Assembly (NCBI RefSeq): GCF_018336475.1 | Contig: NZ_CP048741.1 | Coordinates: 417,885 to 425,347, forward strand | Reading direction: 5' to 3' | From: Romboutsia sp. 13368 | GTDB lineage: Bacteria > Bacillota > Clostridia > Peptostreptococcales > Peptostreptococcaceae | Length of the DNA: 7,463 nt | Shown here: positions 1 to 7,177 of the stretch, piece by piece | Layout: the number at the start of each line of letters is the position of its first letter | How positions within the stretch are numbered: position 1 is the stretch's first letter | Notes under the pieces: model-generated | What the model saw: only the letters and a program-made list of their open reading frames with translations | Database searches by the model: none | What the model was told of the DNA's origin: nothing | Translations under genes and position numbers: made by a program

Positions 1-36
1 AAAGAAATCATGGGAATATATTTTATGGAGACATGA
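1..36 (+). CDS. possible C-terminal tail of an upstream gene (partial)
   Basis: Reading from base 1, frame 1 gives KEIMGIYFMET and then a TGA stop at 34-36, 29 bases before hutH. As I remember it, the HutP antiterminator of Bacillus subtilis ends in HETFGVGINHI, and the spacing of Glu, a hydrophobic residue, Gly and Val/Ile here is loosely similar. Because hutP often precedes hutH, a HutP-like protein is one possibility. Eleven residues cannot establish homology. Frame 3 offers a rival tail, RNHGNIFYGDMSIK, stopping at 45-47. The region may equally be untranslated leader, so this is only a weak hint. Confidence 0.2.
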   Translation, partial: KEIMGIYFMET

Positions 37-65
37 GTATAAAATAATTATTAAGGAGTATAAAT

Positions 66-1607
66 ATGGAAAAAGTTCTTATTGATGGCAAAAGTTTAAC
101 TATTGAAGATGTTGTTAATGTTTGTAGACATAATTATGAAGTTGAAATTACTGATGATGCAATAATGAATGTAAAAAAAGCTAGAGCTTTAGTAGATAAG
201 TTGGTAGATGAAGAAAAAATATCATATGGAATAACTACTGGTTTTGGAAGGTTTTCAGATGTGGCTATATCTAGAGAGGATTCAAAATTACTACAAAAGA
301 ATTTAATAATAAGTCACTCTTGTGGAGTAGGTAATCCATTAAGCGAAGAGATTGTAAGAGCAATTATGTTACTTAGAGTTAATAATTTATCTAAAGGATA
401 TTCAGGTATAAAAATAGAGACATTACAGACTTTAGTAGATATGATAAATAAAGGAGTTCATCCTATTATACCAGAAAAAGGATCATTAGGAGCATCAGGA
501 GATTTAGCACCATTATCTCATATGGTTTTAACTATGATTGGAGAAGGTGAAGCTATATACAATGGGCAAAGAATGAGTTCTAAAGATGCAATGAATAAAG
601 CAGGAATAAATATAATAGATGGATTATCCTCGAAAGAAGGACTAGCACTTATAAACGGAACTCAAGTTATGACTGCCATAGGGCTTTTAACTACATATGA
701 TGCAATTAATTTATTAAAAACAGCTGATATAGCTTATTGTCTTACAATGGAAGCATTAAATGGAATAACATGTGCTATGGATGAAAGAGTTCATGAAGTA
801 AGACCACATAAAGGTCAAATTAATACAGCTAAAAATATATTAGATATATTAAAGAATAGTGAAATGACTAGTAAACAAGGTGAGATTAGAGTACAAGATG
901 CATATTCTTTAAGATGCACACCTCAAATACATGGTGCAAGCAAAGATGCAATAGAATATGTAACAAATAAGATAAATATAGAAATAAATTCAGTAACAGA
1001 CAATCCAATAATATTTGCAGACAAAGAAGATGTAATATCAGGTGGAAATTTCCATGGTCAACCAATGGCATTAAGTTTTGACTTTTTAGGAATAGCTTTA
1101 TCAGAACTTGCAAATATATCAGAAAGAAGATTAGAAAAATTAGTAAATCCAGCAATAAATCATGGTTTACCAGCATTCTTAGTAAACCAAGGAGGCTTAA
1201 ATTCTGGATTTATGATAGTACAATATAGTGCAGCATCTTTAGTATCAGAAAATAAAGTTTTGGCACATCCAGCAAGTGTAGATTCAATACCGTCATCAGC
1301 AAATCAAGAAGACCATGTATCTATGGGAACAATAGCAGCGAGAAAAGCAAGAGATATAATGGAAAATACTCGTAAGGTAATAGCTATGGAGATATTAGGA
1401 GCAGCTCAAGCTATAGATTTAAGAGGAAAGAAAAAACTTGGAGTAGGAAGTAATGCAGCATACAATGCAGTTAGAAACCATACAACATTTGTAGAGAAAG
1501 ATAGAGTTATGTATTTAGAAATAAATACTGTAGAAGAGTTAATAAAGGATAACTTATTTGTTGAGGTTGTTGAAAGTGCAATAGGTAAAGAGTTATTAGT
1601 TAATTAA
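66..1607 (+). CDS. hutH: histidine ammonia-lyase (histidase)
   Basis: This cytoplasmic enzyme (EC 4.3.1.3) removes ammonia from L-histidine to give trans-urocanate, the first step of histidine breakdown. Its 513 residues match the usual length of about 500-515. The Ala-Ser-Gly triad that cyclises into the MIO electrophile is A143-S144-G145 in GSLGASGDLAPLSHM. Other family active-site positions are present: Y54 in YGITTGFG, H84 in SHSCGVG, N197 in LINGTQ, Y280 and R283 in QDAYSLRC, and E415 in NQEDHVSMG. The SVTDNP (309-314) and GGNFHG (326-331) blocks are also intact. The start is supported by AAGGAG at 53-58, seven bases upstream. It is the first gene of the operon, with hutU 83 bases downstream. 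Related aminomutases and tyrosine or phenylalanine lyases share the fold, but the hut neighbours and His-type motifs settle the assignment. Confidence 0.98.
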   Translation: MEKVLIDGKSLTIEDVVNVCRHNYEVEITDDAIMNVKKARALVDKLVDEEKISYGITTGFGRFSDVAISREDSKLLQKNLIISHSCGVGNPLSEEIVRAIMLLRVNNLSKGYSGIKIETLQTLVDMINKGVHPIIPEKGSLGASGDLAPLSHMVLTMIGEGEAIYNGQRMSSKDAMNKAGINIIDGLSSKEGLALINGTQVMTAIGLLTTYDAINLLKTADIAYCLTMEALNGITCAMDERVHEVRPHKGQINTAKNILDILKNSEMTSKQGEIRVQDAYSLRCTPQIHGASKDAIEYVTNKINIEINSVTDNPIIFADKEDVISGGNFHGQPMALSFDFLGIALSELANISERRLEKLVNPAINHGLPAFLVNQGGLNSGFMIVQYSAASLVSENKVLAHPASVDSIPSSANQEDHVSMGTIAARKARDIMENTRKVIAMEILGAAQAIDLRGKKKLGVGSNAAYNAVRNHTTFVEKDRVMYLEINTVEELIKDNLFVEVVESAIGKELLVN

Positions 1608-1636
1608 TATTTTAATATATTTTATATTAAAGTATT
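1606..1636 (+). other. AU-only hairpin between hutH and hutU
   Basis: Bases 1606-1619 pair with 1623-1636 across a TTT loop: fourteen pairs, all A-T except one G-T. A T-rich run follows directly (from about 1635 to 1652). The layout resembles an intrinsic terminator, but with no G-C pair in the stem it would be weak. It may slightly reduce read-through into hutU, act as a mRNA processing or 3'-end stability element, or simply reflect very AT-rich DNA. Confidence 0.3.
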
Positions 1637-1677
1637 TATTTTTATTTTATTAAAAATTTTATAAAGATATTAATAAT

Positions 1678-1682
1678 GGGAG
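1678..1682 (+). promoter_or_regulatory. ribosome binding site that decides the hutU start
   Basis: GGGAG at 1678-1682 lies eight bases before ATG 1691, an ideal Shine-Dalgarno spacing. The earlier in-frame ATG at 1676 has only AT-rich sequence and a poor AAAG upstream. That ATG also overlaps this site, which favours 1691 as the real start. Confidence 0.65.
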
Positions 1683-1690
1683 AAGAATTT

Positions 1691-3721
1691 ATGGTAAAAG
1701 AATTAAATATTTTAAATCAAGAGATAGAAAATTCTATGAGTATAAAAATAACTAATATACCAAAAGAAGTACCTAACTTTATAGATGGAATAAGAAGAGC
1801 ACCAAAAAGAGAATCTAAATTATCTCAAGAAGATATTAAGCTAGCATTAAAAAATGCATTAAGATATATACCAGAGGAGTATCATGAGGAATTAGCACCA
1901 GAATTTTTAGAAGAACTTATGACTACAGGGAGAATATATGGATATAGATTTAGACCAGATGGCAATATAAAAGGAAAAAATATTGATGAATATGAAGGGA
2001 AATGTATAGAGGGAAGGGCTTTTCAAGTTATGATAGATAATAATCTAGACTTTGATATAGCTCTTTATCCTTATGAACTTGTTACATATGGAGAAACAGG
2101 TCAAGTATTTCAAAACTGGATGCAGTATGTATTAGTAAAAGAATATTTAAAAGTTTTAACAGAAGATCAAACATTGGTAATTCAATCTGGTCATCCACTT
2201 GGATTATTTAAGTCAAAACCAGATGCACCAAGAGTTATACTTACTAATGGTCTTATGGTTGGTATGTTTGATAATTTAGAAGATTATAAGAGAGCATCTG
2301 CTATTGGTGTATCTAACTATGGTCAAATGACAGCAGGAGGATGGATGTATATAGGACCACAGGGAATAGTGCATGGAACATATTCAACATTATTAAATGC
2401 AGGAAGATTAATGCTTAATATAGATAAAGATTCAGATTTAAGAGGAAAATTATTTGTAACATCGGGCTTAGGTGGAATGAGTGGAGCTCAAGGAAAAGCT
2501 GTTGAAATAGCTGGTGGTGTAGGTATAATAGCTGAAGTTGATTATTCTAGAATTGAAACTAGATATACACAAGGTTGGGTTAGTAAAATAGCTAAAACTT
2601 GTAAAGAAGCTTTTGAAATGGCTAATGAATGTATAAAAAATAATGAGCCATGTGCAATAGCTTATCATGGTAATATAGTGGATTTATTAGAATATGCAGT
2701 TAAAGATAATATACATATAGATTTATTATCAGATCAAACATCTTGCCATGCTGTTTATGATGGTGGGTATTGCCCTTGCGGTATAACATTTGAAGAAAGA
2801 ACAAAATTATTAGCAGAAGATAAAGAAACATTTACAAAATTAGTTGATAAAACACTAATGAAGCATTTTGAACTAATCAAAGAACTACACAATAGAGGTG
2901 TATATTTTTTTGATTATGGAAATAGTTTTATGAAAGCCATATATGATGCTGGGTGCAAAGAAATATCTAAAAATGGAGTAGATGAAAAAGATGGATTTAT
3001 ATTCCCATCATATGTTGAAGATATATTAGGGCCACAATTATTTGATTATGGGTATGGTCCATTTAGATGGGTTTGCTTATCTGGAAAACAAGAAGATTTA
3101 GAAAAAACTGATAGAGCAGCTATGGAAATAATAGATCCTGATAGAAGATATCAAGATAGAGATAATTGGATTTGGATAAGAGATGCAAAGAAAAATAAAT
3201 TAGTTGTAGGAACGCAAGCTAGAATACTTTATCAAGATGCACTAGGAAGAACAAACATTGCTCTTAAATTTAATGATATGGTTAGACGTGGTGAAATAGG
3301 ACCTGTAATGTTAGGTAGAGATCATCATGATGTATCAGGAACAGATTCTCCATTTAGAGAAACATCAAATATAAAGGATGGAAGTAATATAATGGCTGAT
3401 ATGGCTACTCACTGTTTTGCAGGAAATTGTGCAAGAGGAATGAGTTTGGTAGCACTTCACAATGGTGGTGGAGTAGGAATAGGTAAATCTATAAATGGTG
3501 GATTTGGAATGGTTCTAGATGGATCTCAAAGAGTTGATGATATCCTTAGAACTTCTATGCCATGGGATGTTATGAATGGAGTTGCTAGACGTGCTTGGGC
3601 TAGAAATGAAAATTCAATAACTACTGCTATGGAATACAACAAAATGTGTGAAGGCAAAGATCATATAACACTTCCTTATATTGTAAGTGAAGAGTTAATA
3701 AATGAATTAGTAGATAGATAA
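1691..3721 (+). CDS. hutU: urocanate hydratase (urocanase), long form
   Basis: This enzyme (EC 4.2.1.49) hydrates urocanate to 4-imidazolone-5-propionate using tightly bound NAD+ as an electrophile, the second step of histidine degradation. The chosen start gives 676 residues, the size of the animal-type or clostridial long form and longer than the roughly 550-560 residues of Pseudomonas or Bacillus HutU. Visible blocks are LAPEFLEEL and GRIYGYRF near the N terminus, TAGGWMYIGPQG from T214, the Gly-rich nucleotide-binding stretch SGLGGMSGAQ from S258, LLSDQTSCH (C352, H353), FRWVCLSG with C462 at the likely position of the family's conserved active-site cysteine, and GRDHHDVSGTDSPFRET from G542. 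No frameshift or missing block is seen. An in-frame ATG at 1676 would add five residues (MGEEF) but has a poor ribosome site. A 107-bp gap containing a long inverted repeat follows before ftcD. Confidence 0.97.
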   Translation: MVKELNILNQEIENSMSIKITNIPKEVPNFIDGIRRAPKRESKLSQEDIKLALKNALRYIPEEYHEELAPEFLEELMTTGRIYGYRFRPDGNIKGKNIDEYEGKCIEGRAFQVMIDNNLDFDIALYPYELVTYGETGQVFQNWMQYVLVKEYLKVLTEDQTLVIQSGHPLGLFKSKPDAPRVILTNGLMVGMFDNLEDYKRASAIGVSNYGQMTAGGWMYIGPQGIVHGTYSTLLNAGRLMLNIDKDSDLRGKLFVTSGLGGMSGAQGKAVEIAGGVGIIAEVDYSRIETRYTQGWVSKIAKTCKEAFEMANECIKNNEPCAIAYHGNIVDLLEYAVKDNIHIDLLSDQTSCHAVYDGGYCPCGITFEERTKLLAEDKETFTKLVDKTLMKHFELIKELHNRGVYFFDYGNSFMKAIYDAGCKEISKNGVDEKDGFIFPSYVEDILGPQLFDYGYGPFRWVCLSGKQEDLEKTDRAAMEIIDPDRRYQDRDNWIWIRDAKKNKLVVGTQARILYQDALGRTNIALKFNDMVRRGEIGPVMLGRDHHDVSGTDSPFRETSNIKDGSNIMADMATHCFAGNCARGMSLVALHNGGGVGIGKSINGGFGMVLDGSQRVDDILRTSMPWDVMNGVARRAWARNENSITTAMEYNKMCEGKDHITLPYIVSEELINELVDR

Positions 3722-3744
3722 TATAATATATAGCTAAATTTAAA

Positions 3745-3792
3745 TTAGTAGAGATTATAATTTATTATACCTAAGATTATAATCTCTACTAA
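3745..3792 (+). repeat. perfect 17-bp inverted repeat between hutU and ftcD
   Basis: The arm TTAGTAGAGATTATAAT (3745-3761) is matched exactly by its reverse complement at 3776-3792, with a 14-base spacer. In RNA it would form a 17-bp hairpin. The bases after it (CTAATTATATATTTAATTT) are AT-rich but lack a clean U-run, so a standard terminator is not well supported. It may protect or process the mRNA 3' end of hutH-hutU, attenuate the distal genes, or be a DNA operator. TATAAT occurs in both halves (3756-3761 and 3778-3783), but I see no convincing -35 box at 17 bases from either, so an internal promoter is possible and unproven. Confidence 0.75.
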
Positions 3793-3817
3793 CTAATTAT
3801 ATATTTAATTTAATTAC

Positions 3818-3824
3818 AGGGGGT
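3818..3824 (+). promoter_or_regulatory. G-rich ribosome binding site of ftcD
   Basis: AGGGGGT lies five bases (TAAAT on the + strand, counting after the G-run) before ATG 3829. This G-rich variant recurs before fchA and before the minus-strand gene, and fixes the ftcD start. Confidence 0.75.
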
Positions 3825-3828
3825 AAAT

Positions 3829-4722
3829 ATGGCTATAGTTCAATGTATACCAAATTTTAGTGAAGGAAGAGATTTAGAAAAAATAGAAAAGATAGTTCAA
3901 CCATTAAGAGGAAAAGAGGGGGTAAAATTACTTAACTATGAAGCTGATAAAAACTATAATAGATTAGTTGTAACTGTAATAGGAGAACCAAATAAAGTTA
4001 AAAATGCAGTTTTAGAAGCTATAGGAGTAGCTACAGATTTGATAGATATGAATAACCATAGAGGACAACATTCAAGATTTGGAGCTACAGATGTTTGTCC
4101 ATTTATACCTATAAAAGATATGACTATGGATGATGCTATAGATTTAGCAAAAGAACTTGGAAATGAAGTAGCAAGTAAATATAATATTCCGGTATTTTTA
4201 TATGAAAGTGCTGCAACTAATCCAGAAAGAATAAATTTAGCAACTGTTAGAAAAGGCGAGTATGAAGGATTAGATGAAAAACTTAGAGATATTAATTGGA
4301 TGCCTGATTTTGGAGATGCTAAGAAACATAATACAGCCGGTGCAATAGCTATTGGTGCAAGAAGACCTCTTATAGCATATAATATAAATCTTGATACTGA
4401 AGATATAGAAATAGCATCAAAAATTGCAAAAACAATAAGATATTCTAATGGAGGATATAGGTTTATAAAAGCAGGTCCAGTTGAAGTACCAGAAAGAAAA
4501 ATGACACAAGTAACTATGAACTTAACTGATTATACTAAAACAAGTATGTATAGAGCATTTGAAGCTGTAAAGATGGAAGCTAGAAGATATGGAGTAAATG
4601 TAATTGGAAGTGAAATAGTTGGACTATGTCCAATGGAAGCACTTATAGATGTTTCAGCATATTATTTAGGATTAGAAAACTTTGATTTAAATAAAGTTTT
4701 AGAGACTAATTTAATGGAGTAA
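3829..4722 (+). CDS. ftcD: glutamate formimidoyltransferase
   Basis: This enzyme (EC 2.1.2.5) transfers the formimino group of N-formimino-L-glutamate to tetrahydrofolate, releasing L-glutamate and 5-formimino-THF. The 297 residues correspond to the N- and middle subdomains of mammalian FTCD without the C-terminal cyclodeaminase, which is here encoded separately as fchA. Family blocks are CIPNFSEGR (6-14), LIDMNNHRGQHSRFGATDVCPFIP (71-94) and VGLCPMEALIDVSAYYL near the end. H81 aligns with the catalytic His82 of pig FTCD, in HSRFGATD versus HPRMGALD. Its stop is only four bases before hutI, whose ribosome site (GGAG, 4716-4719) lies within its last codons, suggesting translational coupling. 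With FchA it replaces the formiminoglutamase (HutG) or deiminase (HutF) routes used by other bacteria. Confidence 0.96.
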   Translation: MAIVQCIPNFSEGRDLEKIEKIVQPLRGKEGVKLLNYEADKNYNRLVVTVIGEPNKVKNAVLEAIGVATDLIDMNNHRGQHSRFGATDVCPFIPIKDMTMDDAIDLAKELGNEVASKYNIPVFLYESAATNPERINLATVRKGEYEGLDEKLRDINWMPDFGDAKKHNTAGAIAIGARRPLIAYNINLDTEDIEIASKIAKTIRYSNGGYRFIKAGPVEVPERKMTQVTMNLTDYTKTSMYRAFEAVKMEARRYGVNVIGSEIVGLCPMEALIDVSAYYLGLENFDLNKVLETNLME

Positions 4723-4726
4723 AATT

Positions 4727-5998
4727 ATGAAAGCAGATTTAGTAATTAAAAATATAGGAAAATTAGCTACTATGAGAAGTAAAAATACTCCAGTAGTAGG
4801 TAAGGATATGAATAATGTAGAAATCCTTGAAGATGCATATGTAGCAATAAAAGATGGAATATTTATTGAGATAGGTATAGGAGAAAATTATAAAAATATA
4901 GTTAATTTTAATACTGAAATAAATGATGCACAGGGGCTTTTAGTTACTCCAGGACTTATAGATTCACATACTCACTTAGTTCATGGTGGTTCAAGGGAAA
5001 ATGAATTTTCTAAAAAAATTTCAGGAATACCATATATAGAAATTTTAAAAGAAGGTGGAGGAATACTTAGCACTGTAAAGTCAACTAAAGAACATTCTGA
5101 TGAAGAACTATATTCTAAAGCAATAAAAAGCCTTGATAGGATGTTAGAATTAGGTGTTACTACTGTAGAGTCTAAAAGTGGATATGGATTAGAGATAGAT
5201 ACGGAAATAAAACAACTAAAAGTTGCTCATCAATTAAATAAAACTCATCCAGTTGATTTAGTTCATACCTTTCTAGGTGCTCATGCAATACCTATTGAGT
5301 ACAAAAACAATAGTAAAAAATATATAGATATTTTAATTAATGAGATGATGCCTAAGATTAAAGAATTAGAGTTAGCGGAATTTTGTGATGTATTTTGTGA
5401 AGAAGGAGTATTTTCAATAGAAGAAAGTGAATTGATATTATCAAAAGCAAAAGAAATGGGATTTAAATTAAAAATACACGCAGATGAAATTGAGTCATTA
5501 GGTGGAGCTGAGTTATCAGCTAAATTAAAGTGTATATCAGCAGATCATCTAATGGCAGCTAGTGAAGAAGGTATAGATATGATGGCTAAAAATAAAGTCA
5601 TTGCTAATTTACTTCCAGCTACATCTTTTAACTTAAATAAGCCCTATGCAAATGCTAGAAAGATGATTGATTCAAACTTAGGAATAGCTTTATCTAGCGA
5701 TTATAATCCTGGAAGTTGTCCTAGTGAAAACTTACAGTTTGTAATGCAGTTAGGTTGTTTAGGACTTAAAATGACACCTTATGAAGTACTAAATGCAGTT
5801 ACTATAAATGCAGCATATGCTATAGATAGACAAAATGAAATTGGGTCTATAGAAATAGGTAAAAAAGCAGATTTAGTAGTATTTGACGCTCCTAATATAG
5901 AATATTTAATGTATCACTTTGGAATAAATCATACTAAACAAGTTTATAAAAATGGAAATTTAGTAGTAGATGATAAAGTAATACTAAGCAAAATATAG
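4727..5998 (+). CDS. hutI: imidazolonepropionase
   Basis: This metal-dependent amidohydrolase (EC 3.5.2.7) opens the ring of 4-imidazolone-5-propionate to N-formimino-L-glutamate, the substrate of the preceding gene's product. The 423 residues are normal for the family. The metal site is visible as H81 and H83 in GLIDSHTHLVHGG, H251 in KIHADE and D325 in LSSDYNPGS. H186 (GAHAIP), E254 and H274 (SADHL) match further active-site positions, and R90 and Y153 match substrate-binding residues known from Bacillus subtilis HutI. The C-terminal IGSIEIGKKADLVVFD block returns to the small beta-sandwich typical of amidohydrolases. The start at ATG 4727 has GGAG seven bases upstream. The gene sits between ftcD and fchA, so gene order does not follow reaction order. 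Confidence 0.97.
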   Translation: MKADLVIKNIGKLATMRSKNTPVVGKDMNNVEILEDAYVAIKDGIFIEIGIGENYKNIVNFNTEINDAQGLLVTPGLIDSHTHLVHGGSRENEFSKKISGIPYIEILKEGGGILSTVKSTKEHSDEELYSKAIKSLDRMLELGVTTVESKSGYGLEIDTEIKQLKVAHQLNKTHPVDLVHTFLGAHAIPIEYKNNSKKYIDILINEMMPKIKELELAEFCDVFCEEGVFSIEESELILSKAKEMGFKLKIHADEIESLGGAELSAKLKCISADHLMAASEEGIDMMAKNKVIANLLPATSFNLNKPYANARKMIDSNLGIALSSDYNPGSCPSENLQFVMQLGCLGLKMTPYEVLNAVTINAAYAIDRQNEIGSIEIGKKADLVVFDAPNIEYLMYHFGINHTKQVYKNGNLVVDDKVILSKI

Positions 5999-6032
5999 TT
6001 AATTTTAATAAATATTAATATTATTAAAAAAT

Positions 6033-6040
6033 AGGGGGGT
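6033..6040 (+). promoter_or_regulatory. G-run ribosome binding site of fchA
   Basis: AGGGGGGT, containing six consecutive G (6034-6039), precedes ATG 6045 by five bases and sets the start. It is an extreme form of the G-rich site seen before ftcD. The only other content of the 46-bp hutI-fchA gap is AT-rich sequence with short palindromic AATATT units. Confidence 0.75.
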
Positions 6041-6044
6041 AATT

Positions 6045-6683
6045 ATGAAATTAGTTGATATGACTATATGTGAATTTTCTGATGAAGTTGATTCTAATTC
6101 TCCAGCACCTGGTGGTGGATCAGTATCAGCATTAGCTGGTAACATAGGTATAGGGTTAGCAAGAATGATGGCACATTTAAGTTTTGGTAAGAAAAAATAT
6201 GAAAATTTAGATGAAAGTATAAGAATTGAGTTTTTAGAAAGATTTAATCAATTATCAGATATAAGAGCTGAATTAGTTGATCTTATTGATAAAGACACTG
6301 AATCTTTCAATGAATTTATGAAAGCGATAAGGCTTCCAAAGGATAGTGAAGAGCAAGTTAAATATAGAAATAGTGCAATACAAGAAGCTACTTTATTTTC
6401 AATAGATGTTCCATTTAAAACATCAAAAGAATGTTTAAAGGCATTAAGTATAATAGAGTATATTCTTGAATATGGAAACCAAAATGCAATTACAGATATA
6501 GGTGTAGGAACACTTATGTTATATACGGGAGTAGAAGGTGCAATTTTAAATGTAAAAGTAAATTTAAGTTCATTAGAAAATAAAGAATTAAAAGAATATT
6601 ATTCTAATGAATGTGAAGTTATATTAAGAAAAGCTGCTTTAATTAAAGATAATATTATATCAAGTATACATAAAAAACTATAA
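6045..6683 (+). CDS. fchA: formimidoyltetrahydrofolate cyclodeaminase
   Basis: This enzyme (EC 4.3.1.4) converts 5-formimino-THF to 5,10-methenyl-THF plus ammonia, delivering the histidine ring carbon to the folate pool. The 212 residues match free-standing bacterial cyclodeaminases and the C-terminal domain of mammalian FTCD. Diagnostic blocks are PAPGGGSVSALAG (20-32), the helical stretch with LIDKDTESFNEFMKAIRLPK (80-99, with D82 and D84 as acidic candidates for catalysis), VPFKTSKEC (122-130) and GNQNAITDIGVG (144-155). The fold is all-helical with no signal peptide. The gene is the last of the operon and is followed three bases later by a strong terminator hairpin. Whether it channels substrate with the separate FtcD, as the fused mammalian protein does, cannot be told from sequence. 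Confidence 0.95.
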   Translation: MKLVDMTICEFSDEVDSNSPAPGGGSVSALAGNIGIGLARMMAHLSFGKKKYENLDESIRIEFLERFNQLSDIRAELVDLIDKDTESFNEFMKAIRLPKDSEEQVKYRNSAIQEATLFSIDVPFKTSKECLKALSIIEYILEYGNQNAITDIGVGTLMLYTGVEGAILNVKVNLSSLENKELKEYYSNECEVILRKAALIKDNIISSIHKKL

Positions 6684-6685
6684 AT

Positions 6686-6717
6686 AAAATGCTAGAGTAT
6701 TAACTCTAGCATTTTTT
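6686..6717 (+). terminator. intrinsic terminator of the hut operon, probably bidirectional
   Basis: Bases 6686-6698 (AAAATGCTAGAGT) pair perfectly with 6703-6715 around an ATTA loop, and a run of six T (6712-6717) ends the element. It begins three bases after the fchA stop. Read from the minus strand, the same stem lies about 30 bases beyond the stop of the convergent gene and is followed by an interrupted T-rich stretch, so it probably ends both transcripts. Confidence 0.93.
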
Positions 6718-6745
6718 ATATTAAGATATTATATAAAAAATTAAG

Positions 6746-7177
6746 TTAATCAATAGTTTTTTTAGTTTTTTTAGGAGTATTAGTTTCTGATGTATTTTTA
6801 TTAATTGTATTTTGATGATTATTTGAAGGTTTAGTTTTTTTAGATTTATTTAAATTTGAAGAAGTAGAAGAATCATTTGATGGAGTCTGCTTTTTAGATT
6901 TACTTTTCTTATTTTCTAACTTATCTTTAATTTCTGCATCTGATATTTTATTCATTACAGAATCCAATTTTTTTCTTTGCTCATCATTTAAAAAAGCTTT
7001 TAACTTAGAAACAACTTGTTCTTTACCTTCTAAGTTTTTTCCTATTTTAACAAGCTCATCTATTAATTCATTTTCTGATTTTCCTTTATATCCATCAGCT
7101 ATCTTTTCTATTTTCTCCTTGTCTATATTTTTTTCTTTAGCCATTTTTTCTAACATATCTGTATCTATTTTTTTCAT
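6746..7177 (-). CDS. small charged protein with low-complexity Lys/Ser/Thr/Asn tail, function unknown
   Basis: I do not recognise a named family. The 143-residue protein starts at 7177 with a good ribosome site (AAAGGGGT on the minus strand, 7184-7191, six bases before ATG), so it is likely a real gene. Residues 1-88 are highly charged and predicted by eye to be helical, including ENELIDELVKIGKNLEGKEQ (35-54) and a later KLKAFLNDEQRKKLDSVMNK segment (58-77). Residues 89-143 are a low-complexity tail dominated by Lys, Ser, Thr and Asn, probably disordered and strongly basic. There is no signal peptide or membrane segment. It is convergent with the hut operon and divergent from the gene at 7383, so any functional link is more likely with that neighbour than with histidine degradation. 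The basic tail could bind nucleic acid or an acidic surface, which is speculation. Confidence 0.8.
   Translation of the reverse strand: MKKIDTDMLEKMAKEKNIDKEKIEKIADGYKGKSENELIDELVKIGKNLEGKEQVVSKLKAFLNDEQRKKLDSVMNKISDAEIKDKLENKKSKSKKQTPSNDSSTSSNLNKSKKTKPSNNHQNTINKNTSETNTPKKTKKTID

Noticed and set aside
2..100. Frame-2 open reading through the start of the window into hutH
   Set aside because: It overlaps the clear hutH start in another frame, ends soon after, and has no recognisable content.
886..1176. 96-codon open frame on the minus strand within hutH
   Set aside because: It lies wholly inside hutH, its translation is Leu/His-rich in the manner of an antisense shadow, and no ribosome site or family resemblance supports it.
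2468..2668. 66-codon open frame on the minus strand within hutU
   Set aside because: It is embedded antisense to a conserved part of hutU, and its Ser/Thr/Phe/Tyr-rich composition is what the complement of this coding sequence would give.
3745..3792. Reading the inverted repeat as a standard rho-independent terminator
   Set aside because: The stem is long but not GC-rich and no U-run follows it; the genes on both sides belong to the same pathway and need co-expression.
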